NCBI RefSeq assembly: GCF_000321225.1
Contig: NW_004452149.1
Location: 55,582-119,581, forward strand
Reading direction: 5' to 3'
DNA from: Odobenus rosmarus divergens
Taxonomy: Eukaryota; Chordata; Mammalia; Carnivora; Odobenidae
Length of the DNA stretch: 64,000 bases
The notes under the pieces were generated by a model. That model had not been told where the DNA came from and did no database searches. It was given only the letters and a program-made list of their open reading frames with translations. Below are positions 1-12,627 of this stretch, one piece after another. Position numbers and translations under genes: made by a program. How positions within the stretch are numbered: the first letter of the stretch is position 1; every line of letters starts with the position of its first letter.

Positions 1-56
<56 letters not shown>

Positions 57-89
57 AAAAGAAAGAAAGAAAGGAAGAAAGAAAGAAAA
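1..89. repeat. (GAAA)n microsatellite at left edge
   Basis: About 22 units of GAAA with two or three imperfections; it continues beyond the window. It could be the tail of an element lying to the left. Confidence 0.97.
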
Positions 90-635
90 TGTCCTTCAGG
101 TTTTAAATAATGTGTAGGGTCAATTTTAGGACTTGAAATCATCCTTAAGTATACAGGTTGATTGCCCAGCATTTGAGCCAAACATAAAACAACTCATTTT
201 TTAAACAAATTTCCAAAAAAAGTCCTTCAAATTTTTATAGCTGGATACATACATATGTGAGATGAGATGTGGCTGCATTTCTAACTGTGTGATTTGATGT
301 AGTCACAGTGTCTCCCCTTTGAAAAAGGAGAGTCTAGGGCATCGACGTGGTTCTGTCTACCCTGGACCCTGGTTTCAAACATGGCTCATTTGTCGATGGT
401 CCCAGACAGGCCCCTCCGGGCCTGGGAAGCCTGTACCCCAGCTGCCTGCCTGGGAACCCCCGCTGGATATCTGCATGTGGCAATCCATGTTTGTCCAAAG
501 CCTAAAGGTTTCAGGGCCAAAACTCCGGAACCGGGCTGCCTGGGTCCAGATCTTCATTCTCTTGCCCTGGGGGGGGGGGGGTGTAGGTCACCTAACCTTT
601 CTGCTCTCCAATGCAGATAACAAACACACCAACTT
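90..635. other. Intergenic sequence, no gene seen
   Basis: Unique-looking sequence. The only structure I see is a run of 13 G at 569-581. Confidence 0.6.
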
Positions 636-1108
636 GTAGGAGTTGTTTGTGAGGACTGAGCTTGCACCTGGCACCTGGAAAGTCCTCAATGTGTTCATTC
701 ATTCGCCGAGACTTTGCAGAACAACCGTGTGTCCAGCACTGGTCTAGGCACTGTGTATGGCAGCAGCACAACAGAAAAACTCCTGCCCTGGGTGACCCTG
801 CATCGGTGGGGAAGATGGATGATAAGTGGGAGAAATAGGAGATACAGAGTGTTTGCAGGGCGGGAGGTAAACGCTAAGGAAAGAAGAGAGGTGGGGGGAG
901 GAAACGGCAGAGTTGGGGGCTCCCAAGCTTAGTTCAAGTGGTCATGGAAGGTGGTATCTGAATAAAGACCCGAGTCAGGTGGGGAAGTGAGCTATGAGAC
1001 GTCTGGGGGACGTGTTCCAGGCAGAGGGAACAGCCAAGGCCAAGGTCCTGAGGCAAGAGTCTGCCTGTATGTCTGAGGAACAGCAGAGAAGCTGTTGAAA
1101 TGAGAGAG
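636..1108 (+). repeat. Old L2/MIR-like interspersed repeat
   Basis: Phrases such as CACTGGTCTAGGCACTGTG, ACTCCTGCCCTGGGTGACC, TTCCAGGCAGAGGGAACAG and AAGGTCCTGAGGC follow a widespread mammalian repeat that I associate with L2. A MIR/L2-like end lies at 640-700. Strongly diverged. Confidence 0.6.
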
Positions 1109-1475
1109 GTTGGTATGAGTTTGCTATGGCTGCAAGGCAAAGTGTCACAGACCAGAAGGCCCAAACAACAGAGATTAATTTTCTCCCAGCTCTGGAGGCT
1201 GGAAGTCTAAGATCAAGGTGTCAGTAGGGCTGATTCCTCTGAGGGCCCCTCCTTGACGTATAGATGGTCACCCTCTCCCTGTGTCCTCACATGGCTGTCC
1301 CTCTGTGTGTCTGTGTCCTAACTCTGCTTAACAGGACACCAGTCAGGGTGGACCAGGGCCGACCCTAATGACCTCATTTACCTCTTTAAAGACCCCATCT
1401 CCAAATACAGTCACATTTGCAGGTACTGGAATTAGGGGTTCAACATGTGAATACTGGAGGGACACACTTCAGTCT
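1109..1475 (-). mobile_element. MLT1-type MaLR LTR
   Basis: On the minus strand it matches the MLT1/MST consensus. On the + strand the landmarks are CTCCCAGCTCTGGAGGCTGG, TGTGTCCTCACATGGCTG and CCCCATCTCCAAATACAGTC. Solitary LTR. Confidence 0.75.
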
Positions 1476-1880
1476 CTGAGAGAACACAGAGGAACTCCTG
1501 TAGGTGTGTCATGCAGGATGGAATTGAGAACAGATACCCTGTGGCTCACAGACCGCTGAACGGACCTCAGAGCAGACTCGCAGAGCCACGCAGGACCTGA
1601 GCTCTGAGCAACGGGGCCCCCACTGGATCCACGAGTTCAAGCACGTGTGCACAGAGCTGCAGGCCAGGGCGAGGGGAGCTCTCACGCCTGCTGACTTGGG
1701 GAGAGGAGAGACTCCGTGCAAGACACGGGGGGCGGGGTTCTCTGGATGAGTAAGATTGGGAGGCTGGCATGGAGCTAAGAACTGGCTCCGCTCTTACACT
1801 TTTTCAAGGATCTGCCCATTATCCCTTCTCCGTTTCTTTCATCCTTCTCTGGACCTACCTATTGTTTTCCTTTCATTGAA
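1476..1880. other. Intergenic sequence, nothing recognised
   Basis: Moderately GC-rich to 1790, then pyrimidine-rich. No exon or repeat consensus recognised. Confidence 0.5.
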
Positions 1881-2089
1881 CCCTTTTTAAAAAAGATTTA
1901 TTTATTTATTTATTTGAGAGAGAGCACGTGCACAGCAGGGAGGGGCAGAGGGACAGGGAGAGAGAATCCCCAGCAAACTCCCGCTGAGCACGGAGCCTGC
2001 CATGGGGCTCGATCTCATCACCCCAAGATCATGACCTGAGCTGAAACCAAGAGTCCCACGCTTAACTGACTGAGCTGCCCAGGCGCCCC
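1881..2089 (-). mobile_element. SINEC (carnivore SINE), minus
   Basis: Reverse of the SINEC body, ending CTGCCCAGGCGCCCC. Target duplication TCCTTTCATTGAA (1868-1880) recurs as TCCTTGCATTGAA (2090-2102), with one mismatch. Confidence 0.95.
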
Positions 2090-2102
2090 TCCTTGCATTG
2101 AA

Positions 2103-4826
2103 TTCTTGAAAGCCCTCTTGGTATAGCTCGCCTTCTGCTGCTCCTTCAACTCCAAATTTTTCAATCACTCCCTCCCTCTCATCCCTCATTTTTCCTGCTC
2201 TCATCTTCGGTCCACTCTGAAACCTGATCATTTCCAAACTCGGTTCTGCTTGGCCAGATGCCCTCATCCCCCTCTCCCCTGCTTCTCCGAAAAGAGCCAC
2301 TTTCCTATTCTCCCGGGGTCAGGATTGTGGCATCCATGGACGCATGTTGCCAGGCAGAGAAAATCCATCCCCTGGGAAATAAGAGCAGGTGTCTCCTGAC
2401 CGGGACAGATCGAAGCTTCCTGCAGGAAACTGGTGCAGATCATCTATAAGGGCCTAAGGGAGGCGGGACGCCAAGCCATAGGAACTACTCTTCAAGCCCG
2501 GTGAAGGGACTTTCACCTGCCGTGGAGGCTGGTCACAGCCACCTACTTCTCTCCCTTCTCCCGTCCACACTCCTGTGGACCAGTGGTTGGGCTTTCCTCA
2601 TAAACAAAGAGGCACCCACAGAGAATGTCCCCCAGCGCACATAAGCTCCTAACTGGGGACCACTCTGCTCTGCCTCCCATCCAGACGTGAGCGCTGTGAT
2701 CGGCAGCACCCTTCACAGGACCTGGCCGCTGTGCAGAGCAGAGATGGATGGAGAACTGTGGTGTAATGGTGGGGGCTGATGTTGCCCTGGGCCCCCAGGC
2801 CTCCCCTCTCCTCAGTCCCCCACCCCTGCTCTCTGCTGAGCCCATGACCATACTCCAGCAGAGTTTTGACTCCCCATCTGGTTGAGCCATCTTGGATAAT
2901 GACTTGTGGGGTGAAAGCCACCATATTTGACATTGACAACCCGGTGAGAATAAAGTTGCTGTGTTGTTTGTATTTCTCCCCCATCTGGAAAGAAGGCTGC
3001 CCGGACTGAGCCCCTTTAGGCTCCCATCAGCAAAAAGGGTGGTATTTAAGGATGGCAGGGAAGGTAGGAACTTGCGTTTTCCAGCACCTTCCATGGCTGG
3101 GCCCCACAGTAGGTCCTTTCCCATAGTCACAGGGGTGAGAGAAGAGACGGGTCCCCACCCCAAATCAGGAAGCTACTCCCTGAGAGCTTTGGTTTCTTCC
3201 CAGGTCACTGTGAGGGTCTCCCGAGATCTGCAGAGAAACCTCCACACAGGCCAGTCGGGGAGAAGCACTCTACGTGAGGTGGCTCTCCTTAGTCCTGGGC
3301 TGTGTCATCTGTGTCCCTACTGTCACCACAGTAGGGCTGGAAAAAACCTGATTTTCCAGGAAGGATGCTTCTGACCAGGAGAGGTCTGGCCTGGACACAA
3401 TTCCCACCTCTCCCGGGAGGGGGCGCACTTTCTCAGAGGCCCGGGTGACAACTTGGCCACGTGGGCAAAATGGAAACCAAAGCCCGGCGTTCAACACAGA
3501 GTGGGCCACAGTGGGCTCTGTAATTCCTACCACAATTTGCTACTTATGTCTCCAGGAAGAATTAATTTACTTTGTTTTTGAGAAATCTGAATGGCCAGCG
3601 TAATGGACAGGGATGCCTCAGAGAGGGCAGCGAACAGTCAAAGGGCAGAGGCAGCAGAGTCGGGATCCGGCCCATGGCCCCCACCACACAGGCAGCTCAC
3701 ACAGCTGCTTCTGCAAGCGGAGAACATGACCAATCTCTGCCCTTCCCACAATGGACAATTTCTGAAAAGTCTGGGAGAAAAAATTAAGTCGATTTGCTAA
3801 AAAGATTGTATCTCCTCTCTTTCACTCTGTCTCTCTCTGAAGTCTTCTTAATGAAATGCTTACTTTACCATTTCCTTGTCTTAGCTGGGATGAGTTAAAG
3901 ACAGGGCTAAATTTGTTTAGACAAGCTCTATAATATTAAAAAGGAAGAAGGCGAAGTACATAGAGTTTCTAAGTCCAGAGAACATTCCGTTCCCTGGTCT
4001 TCAGTTTACAACTGAGTGTGCTTTACGTTTACAAGACAAGCTATAGCTTGTGAAACAAATGTGGGAATAATCTGAAGCATGAGACATCCATTATTTATTA
4101 TGTAATTGGAGAAAATTCTGGCTGGGAGAAATCCCTGGCAGAAAGAACAGATGATTCGTCCTTAGTTGTTCTTAAACAAAATTCAAGTGTATTGGTTTCT
4201 TTGATAATTATTCTGGTGGCAGGCAGTTCCCCTTTTAGGCTGCACAAGAGGCTTGCCACGTTGGGTATCATACACATAATCATTACAACCAGAAAGTGTG
4301 AGAGTTTCTTGGTTAAGAAAGACAAATAGTTCAAGTGTTGGGGGAAAAAAAAGTGTTAAGTAATGTTTCTGAAAGTACAAAGTCTCAAATTTACAACGAT
4401 GACATTGTTTTTGTCTCCAAAATCAATAATTTTGCTCCAAAAACAGCACCCAAAATAATGTAGAGACCTGTGTCCGCGCTTTAAAAGCATGGAGGTAGTA
4501 TTATTCTATACATTGCGCCTATTTTATTCACAATTATATCACAGGCTCTTCAAGCTATAAAAATAGTTCCAGTTCTATCAAGGAAAAGAAATTCTTTATA
4601 ATGACCTTATTTTTTGCCTTTCATTAACAAAACCATCTCCCCAGTGATACCTCCCTCCCGCCTTCCGGAACTTGTGGAGCTCCACCTTGTGAATGGATGT
4701 GGCTTTTATACATGGATCCTCCTGTATCAGGGGCCCCTGGGGCAAGGCTCTGTGGAGCCTTCTGGAGGACTGCGTCTCTACCACCCTCCCTCCACCACCT
4801 TCACTCTCTCTCTTTAGCTGCTTTAT
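2103..4826. other. Intergenic sequence, no gene seen
   Basis: Mixed unique sequence. A moderately GC-rich part (2460-3540) is open in several frames on both strands but has no recognisable domain. AATAAA occurs at 2950. From 3540 on it is AT-rich. I recognise no repeat family. Confidence 0.5.
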
Positions 4827-5012
4827 TTTCTTCCCGACACTTGGTACTCTGTCAACTATATTATTACTTGACTCCTGTATTGTCTTTCTCTCCCAACAAG
4901 AAAATAAGCTCCAAGAAGACAAAGACCTTTTCTGTTTTATTTAATTCTGTATCCCCAGCTTCTAGAAAAGCACCTGGCACATAGTAGGTGCTCAACCAAT
5001 ATGTGTGGAGCT
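4827..5012 (+). repeat. L2 3'-end fragment
   Basis: It follows the L2 end: AAAATAAGCTCCAAGAAGAC, CTGTATCCCCAGCTTCTAG, CACCTGGCACATAGTAGGTG, CTCAACCAATATGTG. Confidence 0.85.
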
Positions 5013-5249
5013 ACTTAATTAACTAAGAACTAATGACAAAAGCACAGGTGAATTCATTAACAACATTAAAGAATTTTGTTCTTTTATTACGTGCAATAAA
5101 CACACATGTAACAATGGTGGTGTAAGTGTATGCATTACTATTTCATGCCGTTATGGGTATCTGAGAAACTAGGAGGAACTCCAAGGACCACCAGTTGAGA
5201 ACCACTGATATAAGGGGGCAAGAGCTACACTGAAATGCTGAAGACTTAA

Positions 5250-5385
5250 TCCTATTACCTACCATGTAACCCTGAGCAAATCCATTTACATCTTTCTAAG
5301 TCTTGGTTTTCTTGTGTGGCAGATGGGAGTAATGAGTAATAGCTCATCTACCTACCCAACAGAGTTGAATTGAAAATAAAACCCG
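5250..5385 (+). repeat. MIR fragment
   Basis: MIR-like order: TGTAACCCTGAGCAAATCC, TCTAAGTCTTGGTTTTC and GTGTGGCAGATGGGAGTAA. Diverged. Confidence 0.65.
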
Positions 5386-6104
5386 TGGATGCAAACAAAT
5401 TTTGTAAGCTACAAAGTACCATGCCTATGTGGGCTATTCTTATGAAAGTCTATTATAGTGAGTCATAAGTCTTTGGTCCTTGATCCCCACAAGGCAGAGG
5501 ATTGCTCTACTGGAGCCTTCAATCAACTTGACCCCAGGGTCTATATCACCAACACTGCAGTAGGAACATTTTCTCTCCCTGGGGTCTGTTGACCTGTGCA
5601 AGGAATCCCATGTAGATTTGCCCTGAATGTGACTCTTCCCATTTACCACAGTTGGTTGTATATTGGTTTCATGATGTGTGGACACATGACTCATAGAATG
5701 TACGTTTTTGGTCTTTCGGCCTTGGCGACACTGACCGGTCCTCAAAATCTTCTAACAGACTGTCTCTGCAATTGTATTATCTCAGTAACATTGAAAACAG
5801 TACTGAAAATAGTAACACTGTTTTTCCTTTAGACCAGGTGATATTTTAAAACATGTTGGAAGCATTTGATCTCTGACCTTCCTTTTCTGTTAGGTGTAAG
5901 AGACAAAGTGGTGGTCCTAATGATTGGTTATTCTCTCTCTACTCTGACCAATAAGAAGTGCTCTTGACAAGCATGGTTCATTAAGCTAGAGCATGCTGGG
6001 GAAACTGAGCCTCATCAAGGCACCCTGGTATAGTTTATCTGGTTTACCTCACAGTAGATAATTAAACATTGTCAATAATGGATTTTGTATCAGGGATATG
6101 CTCT
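5386..6104. other. Intergenic sequence, nothing recognised
   Basis: AT-rich unique sequence with no exon, known repeat or motif cluster that I can name. Confidence 0.5.
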
Positions 6105-6660
6105 TGTGAACAGTTGAATAGTAGTCTTCTTTTTCTACTCTATTAGAACAATCTGTGCAATTTTAGTGATGTTCCTTCCTTAAATACTTGTTAGATTTGT
6201 CGGTGAAGCCCTCTGATCCCAAGGACCTCTGTGTATATGTGGGCGTGCGTGTGTGCATGCACAGAGGGGAGAAGCGGAAGCAGTGTTAAATTCTGAATTT
6301 AATTATTTTAATAGTTATAGGACTTTCCTGATTTTCCTTCTTCTAAATGTTGTTTTGGCGTGTTGTATTATTCTAGGAATTTGTCCACTATTATCTTAAT
6401 TTTTAAATGTTTTTCAAAAAGTTAGCCATGATATCTGCTTAACCTAGAAATTATAGTGTTATCTCCTTTCTAATTACTGGTATTGGTTATTTGTGTCTTC
6501 TGTCTTTTTTTTTTTTTCTCAATCTGACTTGCCAGAGATTTATCATTTTAATTAATCCTTTGAAAGAACTACCTTTTGGCTTTGTTCATTTTCTCTACTA
6601 AATTCTTGTTATATAGACATATGACTCATCCGTTTCTGTTCTTATCTTTAATATTTCCTC
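6105..6660 (-). mobile_element. L1 LINE fragment (ORF2 region), minus
   Basis: The + strand reads as antisense L1: TTCTAATTACTGGTATTGG, TTGTGTCTTCTGTC, then a 'gaaagaactaccttttggc' block typical of antisense ORF2. Full of stops; inactive. Confidence 0.7.
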
Positions 6661-8005
6661 TCCCCTCTTGGCAAGCCCTGGGTTCCATACTTTTAGCTCC
6701 ACAAGGCTCAGCTTCTCTGCCTTTTAGGTACCCTTGCAGAAATCGGGGCGGGGCGGTGGAAAAGGCAACACAAGACCCGGGCTTACCACCTTGGACTTTC
6801 ATCCTCCCCTGTACCCTGGCCTAGTAGTTCTTTACTATTTTGTTGGCTTTTTGATGCCTTCAAGATTTTAAAAACTATTTCCACTAGAATTTCTGGTTGC
6901 CCTGAATTACCTAGTCTACTATTACAACATAGAATTCCTCTCCCAAATGTCACCCTCATTGTATTAGTGGCAAAATAATGTGTTGATAGAACCCATGTTC
7001 TGAAATAAGAATTAAATCCATTCTCCTGTTCATCAACTTGAGGATGGGTGTGTACAATAATTGTGAAATTGTGCCGCTGGAGGATCGTCCAGGAGCTCTT
7101 CATCAGGGGGGTTACAAGAGCGGGTTACTGGCCCAACTGAGATTTCTTTTTTTCCAGGTTACAGAGTTCTTTTTCAATCTTCTTTGGCTCATTTTGCTTT
7201 CCCCACTTCTTCTGGGCCCTTGCCGATCCTATTCCAGGACCTCTGATTATTTACAGATTATTTTTAGTTCTGCTACTGCAAATACTCACAATCCACTCCC
7301 AGGGCTAAGTCTTCATCAATTGATTTTCATGAAAGTTCATTCTTTCCATACAGGCTGCAAGTAAAGAAAGGGCTTGTCCTGAGATCGAGGAATCCTGAGC
7401 CGGCATCTTTCACAATTGAGTAACAGGGAGGAAGGGCATCTGACTCATTCTTTTGGCTTAAAAAGCCACTTCTGAATTGGAACCCAAACTGAAAATGAAT
7501 TTCCCCAAACAGCCCACAATATGAACACTGTGCAACATCCCTCTGCCCCCTCCCATCTCCCTCCACCCAGTTTCTTGGGATCTGGTCTCCTTCAACCAAT
7601 TTATCTGCATCTACGAGCATTCTGCTGCTTTCCTTACAGCTGATACCCCTGTTAGGTAGCACCCTCAGGTATCTTTCTCAATTATGTGATAATAGCTCTT
7701 CACGAATGTTCTGACAAGTTCACGAATAAATTTAAGAAGCACAACCTCCAAGAATGCCCACAAAATAGTGAGAGATGCCACAAGCCACAAAATCATTCTT
7801 TCATAGCCATACCCTAAGCAGATTTCTTTGGAGGAAGTAGAAGTCGTCAGGGAATTTCTAGAAGTTGGCATGCCTCCATTATTCCTTTAAGTTACTGTGT
7901 TCACCTGTGTCAGCAGTAGGCCCCTTGCCCTGCCACAGCCCAAACTGGAATTCTTGTAAAGCAGTGATATGTTGTATGCATTTGTGAATGTGTGCACGTG
8001 TACAT
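6661..8005. other. Intergenic sequence, nothing recognised
   Basis: Unique-looking, AT-leaning sequence. No coding evidence and no repeat family recognised. Confidence 0.5.
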
Positions 8006-8023
8006 AAAATGAAACCATTTTTA

Positions 8024-8219
8024 TTTTTTTATTTTTTTAAAGATTTTATTTATTTGACAGAGACACAGCGAGAGAGGGAACACAAGCAGGGGGAGCGGGA
8101 GAGGGAGAAGCAGGCTTCCCGCCCAAGAGGGAGCCCGATGCAGGGCTCAATCCCAGGACCCCGGGATCATGCCCTGAGCGGAAGGCAGACGCTTAATGAC
8201 TGAGCCACCCAGGTGCCCC
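8024..8219 (-). mobile_element. SINEC (carnivore SINE), minus, with perfect target duplication
   Basis: It ends GCCACCCAGGTGCCCC on the + strand. An 18-bp direct repeat AAAATGAAACCATTTTTA (8006-8023 and 8220-8237) flanks it without mismatch, indicating a fairly recent insertion. Confidence 0.97.
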
Positions 8220-8237
8220 AAAATGAAACCATTTTTA

Positions 8238-8735
8238 AAGGCCAAACAAAGAGGAAAAATCACCCATAATTCCGTCACCATAGAACAACCAACATTAATC
8301 CTTGGGTGTCCCTCTTTTCAATATTTTGTCTACTGTGCCCTTGCCAGTATTAGGAAATAACATGACATTTTTTTAATTTTTCTTGTGAATTCATAGCCAA
8401 AAACTGGTTTTTCCTTAAATTTCTGTTTCTTCCATGGCTAGTGAGCCTGAATATTTCTTATAAACTGGGTACTAGTTGCATTTCTTTTGTTCATGTACCA
8501 TGGCCATTCAGACTTTTTTTTGTACCTTTAGCCCTCGGTCAATAATATTGATATTGAGCAGAATTACGCATTCCACCTTGCCTCATCTTATGATCAATAG
8601 AGCCATCTCGATTGACGCTCTTCACACACACACACCCTGCTAACCTCAGACAATAGTGACAAGGTCAGTCTCACCTTTGCCTGCCCAGGAGGCCTAACAG
8701 GGCACCTGTGCATAATGGACACACAATTTTATTTA
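8238..8735. other. Intergenic sequence, nothing recognised
   Basis: AT-rich unique sequence with a short CA run near 8624-8634. Confidence 0.5.
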
Positions 8736-8737
8736 AA

Positions 8738-8825
8738 AAAACAATGAATCATGGAACACTACATCAAAAACTAATGATGTAATGTATGGTGATTAACATA
8801 ACAATAAAAAATTAAAAAAATATAT
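8738..8825 (+). mobile_element. L1 3' end, 5'-truncated
   Basis: AATGAATCATGGAACACTAC, CAAAAACTAATGATG and GGTGATTAACATAACA, then an A-rich tail, match the 3' end of carnivore L1. About 90 bp long, a typical truncated copy. Confidence 0.8.
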
Positions 8826-9830
8826 TTTCAGGGAGTCTTCATTAATTTAATGTGACCCAAGAGCAATTTCTGGAAGTTCCTCAAATTTTCTAGAGGTGTC
8901 CCCTGCCCTCGGGCAGCCTCTGTCTACCTGGTCAGCAGTTTCTGGGGATTTCGCACCAGCAGTTCATGCTTATGGAAGATTTGCTGGATGCTGCTCTGCA
9001 AGAGGACATTTGAGGCCTTGGAGGGCTTCGCTCCATTTGTTTGGGTTTCAAATCTTCATGTAAACATGGCTCCGACCATGATGCCAATGAACATGGATCC
9101 TGTGTCTCATCAGAAGGCAATCTTGTACTCCCACACAGTCCCACAAATGCTTGTGACTCCCAATAACTCATCATTAAACACCGTGCTCCATGGGAGGCCC
9201 TGGAGGCCCGGCAGGGAGGGCGTGTCACTCCTAAGAAAAGGGGTCCCCTTTCACAGTCTGTGATAAAATGCCATGTTTGGCAAAATAAAAATAGGAGACT
9301 TTTTTCAAAGCTGCAAAAGAAGCTCAAACTTTTATGCATGCCTCTTTACATTAAATAACAAATCCATTTTTCTTTGGATAAAGGTGTCTTAGGATGGGCC
9401 GCAAGGAGAAAGAACTATAGAGACAAACTTCTCTTACTCTGCACTCGGCTGAACCAGTGAGACTCTTCAGCCAGCCACAGAAGAGAAACTATAATCTGAA
9501 AGATCTGGTTCTATCAGATCAAAGCCATGAACATGAGACAGCATTATGGAAAAACATTTTAAGATAAAACCCTGCTAATGAGGTTTCTGATGAAAGGGGG
9601 GGGGGAGGTTCTAGCAATATGCTGCTTTAATATGATCAAACAACCCATAAAATGGAGGACTGAGAGGAAAATTGGGTCCTCAACCTGCAGAAATGATAAT
9701 CAAGATGTGTTTGGTATTTTATCGCTAAACGACATACTCACACACATTTTATTCAGATGATTCTCAAATACCTTCGAGAGCTTGGCATCATTATTTTGTA
9801 CACTGAATCTCTGAAGGTTAGCTGTCTACC
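8826..9830. other. Intergenic sequence, nothing certain
   Basis: Includes a GGGGGGGGGG run near 9597-9606 and a weak MIR-like stretch at 9735-9830. No gene seen. Confidence 0.45.
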
Positions 9831-10214
9831 TGCTATGGGGTGAATTGTATCCCCTCAAATTCATACATTGAAGTCCTAACCCCCAGTACCTCAGAATGTG
9901 ACCTTATTCGAAGATAGGGTCTATAAAGATGTGAATAATTTAAAATGAGGTCATTGGGTGGGTCCTAATCCAATATGACTGTGCCCTTGTAAGAAGAGAG
10001 TAGGGCACAGAGAGGCATGGCCGGACAACCACGGGAGGACATCCAGAGAAGACAACCATCCACAGACATGGACAGGGACCTCAGAAGACACTGAACCACT
10101 AGACACCTTAATCTAGGACTTTCAGCCTCTGCGACTCAGAAAATAAATGTCCGTCGGTCAAGCCTCCCAGTCAGTGGTAATTTGTTATGGTGACAGAGCA
10201 AAAACCAACACAAG
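9831..10214 (+). mobile_element. MLT1/MST-type MaLR LTR
   Basis: Starts GCTATGGGGTGAATTGTATC; then TTCATACATTGAAGTCCTAA, TGTGACCTTATTCG, CCTTGTAAGAAGAG and AAAATAAATGTCC in consensus order. Near full length. Confidence 0.88.
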
Positions 10215-10429
10215 GTCTCCCAGGGCTAGAGTGGGTTTTTGCTATTCTCACGGAGGCACTGCCAGTTCTGCACAGCTGGGCTTATGCTGAGATGGCTTCC
10301 ACGGATGGCACGGAGGTCCCTGCTCCTTCCGCCTCTTACCAGGCTTCACCCCTCCTCCCATTTCCAACTTCTTTCCTCTTCTCTCTTCCTCCTCCACCAC
10401 GGCCTCCACGTGTGCCAACCCTCTGCAGA
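10215..10429. other. Unique intergenic sequence
   Basis: Pyrimidine-rich with no recognised feature. Confidence 0.4.
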
Positions 10430-11180
10430 ATGCACATTTTTTATTTTTGCATAAGCCCTTATCACTGGTTTTATTTACCTCATTATGTTTCTGACTCTTT
10501 TCCTTCAGGACAATTTTTAAGCTCAGTCCTTGTTGCAGGAAGAATATTTAACTTGTTGCTTGTCATTGCTGCCCGGACTTCTGCAATGTCTTTATTCTGC
10601 CTTTGCACTTGATTGATAGTTTCTGTGGATATAAAATTCCAGGTAGAGAATCATCTTCCTCTAGAACACTCCATTATCTTCTAGTTCCCAAAGTTCCTGC
10701 TGGGAAAGCCAAAGCCATTTGAGTTCTGATTCTTTAGATGCTGCCTTCCCCCACCCTCCTCCTGGAATCTTCTAGAATCTTTTTTTTTTTTTTGACATGG
10801 TTGTTCTGAAATTTCACAACAATATGCTTTTGTGTGGATCTATTTTTATCCATTATACCGGACCTTTCCAACCTACAAGCTGATGTCCTTCATTTCTTGA
10901 AAATTTTCTTGAATTGTGTTTTAAAGCCATCATCTTATGTGTTGTCTCTTTCCAGAATGCCTACCATCTGGGCACTGCACCTCTTGGACTGAGCCTCTAA
11001 TTTCTTCTGTTTTATCCCTTTCTTCTCTCTTTGTCATTTTCTGATAGAGTTTTTTAACCACGCCTTCCAATCCTTTTACTTAGTCTTTCATTTTTGCTTT
11101 CATGTTGTTACTTCCTCAAAGCTTGTTAGGCTGTCATTTGCCAAATGTTGCTTCTTTATAGTACCCCATTCTTGACATTC
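10430..11180 (-). mobile_element. Probable L1 (L1M/HAL1-like) fragment, minus
   Basis: Phrases such as GGTTGTTCTGAAATTTCACA, GTGTGGATCTATTTTTATCC and TTTCTTGAAAATTTTCTTGA resemble antisense ancient L1. Diverged; the subfamily is uncertain. Confidence 0.5.
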
Positions 11181-11249
11181 ACAGAAGAAAAATCTTTGCT
11201 GTCTGAAAAGGTTAACCGTAGGCATAGTCTCTGCTTCCTCCAGGTTCAA

Positions 11250-11325
11250 AAACTTTTTTCATTGAGTTATAGTTCACATACCACAAAATGCACCCTTTTA
11301 AAGTGTTTGCACAGTATTACCACCA
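11250..11325 (-). mobile_element. L1M 3'-end fragment, minus
   Basis: TTGAGTTATAGTTCACATAC and CACCCTTTTAAAGTG are the antisense L1M 3' end. Confidence 0.65.
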
Positions 11326-11425
11326 AATCACAGATGAAGAACCAAAACTCAGGAAGTTTCAGTTACATGCCCATGGCTATACCCTAGCTATGTGGAGGTG
11401 AGATTTGTGCCCTGACATCTAAAAC
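11326..11425 (+). repeat. MIR-like fragment
   Basis: CACAGATGAAGAACCAAAAC, TTACATGCCCATGGCTATAC and GGTGAGATTTGTGCCC follow the 3' half of MIR loosely. Confidence 0.5.
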
Positions 11426-12187
11426 ACTGTGGATGCTCCACTTCTAACACAGAGGAAAACCCAGTAGTCATTGTCCATTACACATGGCAAGGCCCCGCCC
11501 CAAGGACGCCACAAAGTCAGGTCCACCCTTGGGGACCAGGTGGAGGAAGGAGAGGGACCCATGTGCAGCACCACCCCCCAAAAAGAGGTAATAGGGTGGG
11601 CCAGCACTCCACCAGTGGGTTAAGGAGGGGTCTGCTCCACTCACAGTGGCCATAATCGAGAGCCATGGTTACTGAACCTTGGGGACACCGCTCTGGAAGG
11701 TTCCGTGACTTGTGTTGTATCCGATTCTCAGCCCCTCTCAGCTGAAATGCCTTCTCTGGAACAATTCACAGCGAAATTGTTTCCAGAGATAATTTGTGGA
11801 GGTTGCAGGCTGTACCTTCAATAGCCTTTATTAATCCAGGAATCATGGAAGGTTTGCTCCAAAAGAGAACTTCAACACCTTCTAGATCAACGTCCCCATG
11901 TTTTTCTTGGAGAAACTCCAAGAGGCCAAGTGTAGACCCAAGGCTCACAGCTGGTGAGGGTGGATTTGGCCCCACTTGTGTGGGACAGGAGGAAGGTGGG
12001 GGGGAAGGGGGCTCAGACACCTGAAAGGGGTGCCAGGGAAGGGCACGTGAATGCCAGCACCGGGGGCTGACGGACAACCTGCAAAGAGACTCAGCTCCCC
12101 GCCAACCTCTACATGTAGGCTGGCTGGGAAGAGGCAGTGGGCTGCAGAGCCTGCAGGGAACTGTGCTGTGGGCTGTGCCCCACCCCC
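11426..12187. other. Unique intergenic sequence
   Basis: Moderately GC-rich. No exon or repeat recognised; open frames here look incidental. Confidence 0.5.
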
Positions 12188-12627
12188 AAATAAACATGTT
12201 CAAGTCCTCACCCCCAGTGCCCCAGACTTTGACCTTACTGGGATTTTTTTTTTTTTTTTTTTTTGGAGTTACAATTAGTTAAATCAAGAAAGGTCATGCT
12301 GGGTTAGAGTGGGCCCTTCATCCAAGGTGCCTGGTGTCCCTCCCAGGAAAGGAAAGGAGTCCGAGAGTCAGAGACGCAGGGAGGAGGCCAGGGGCAGACG
12401 AGGGCAGAAGCTCGGGTGATGCAGCCACAAGCCAAGGGACACCAAGGGCTGTGGAAACCACTGCAGCTGGGAGAGGCAAGGAAGGGTCCTGTCCTACAGG
12501 CATCAGAGTGAGCACAGCCCCTCTGACACTCTGAGTTCAGGCCTCTGGCTTCAGAACTGTTGTTCGAGCCCCTCAGTCTGTAGCAGTTTGTATCGGCAGC
12601 CCCAGGACACGCATACAAGACCCCCGT
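12188..12627 (+). mobile_element. MLT1-type MaLR LTR with T21 insertion
   Basis: Begins like MLT1 (ACATGTTCAAGTCCTCACCC) and ends near GCAGTTTGTATCGGCAGCCC. A run of 21 T at 12244-12264 splits it, perhaps a later insertion. Diverged. Confidence 0.65.

Noticed and set aside
2543..3374. Overlapping 137- and 206-codon frames on opposite strands
   Set aside because: No domain, no splice context, strands contradict each other, and the composition alone explains the length.
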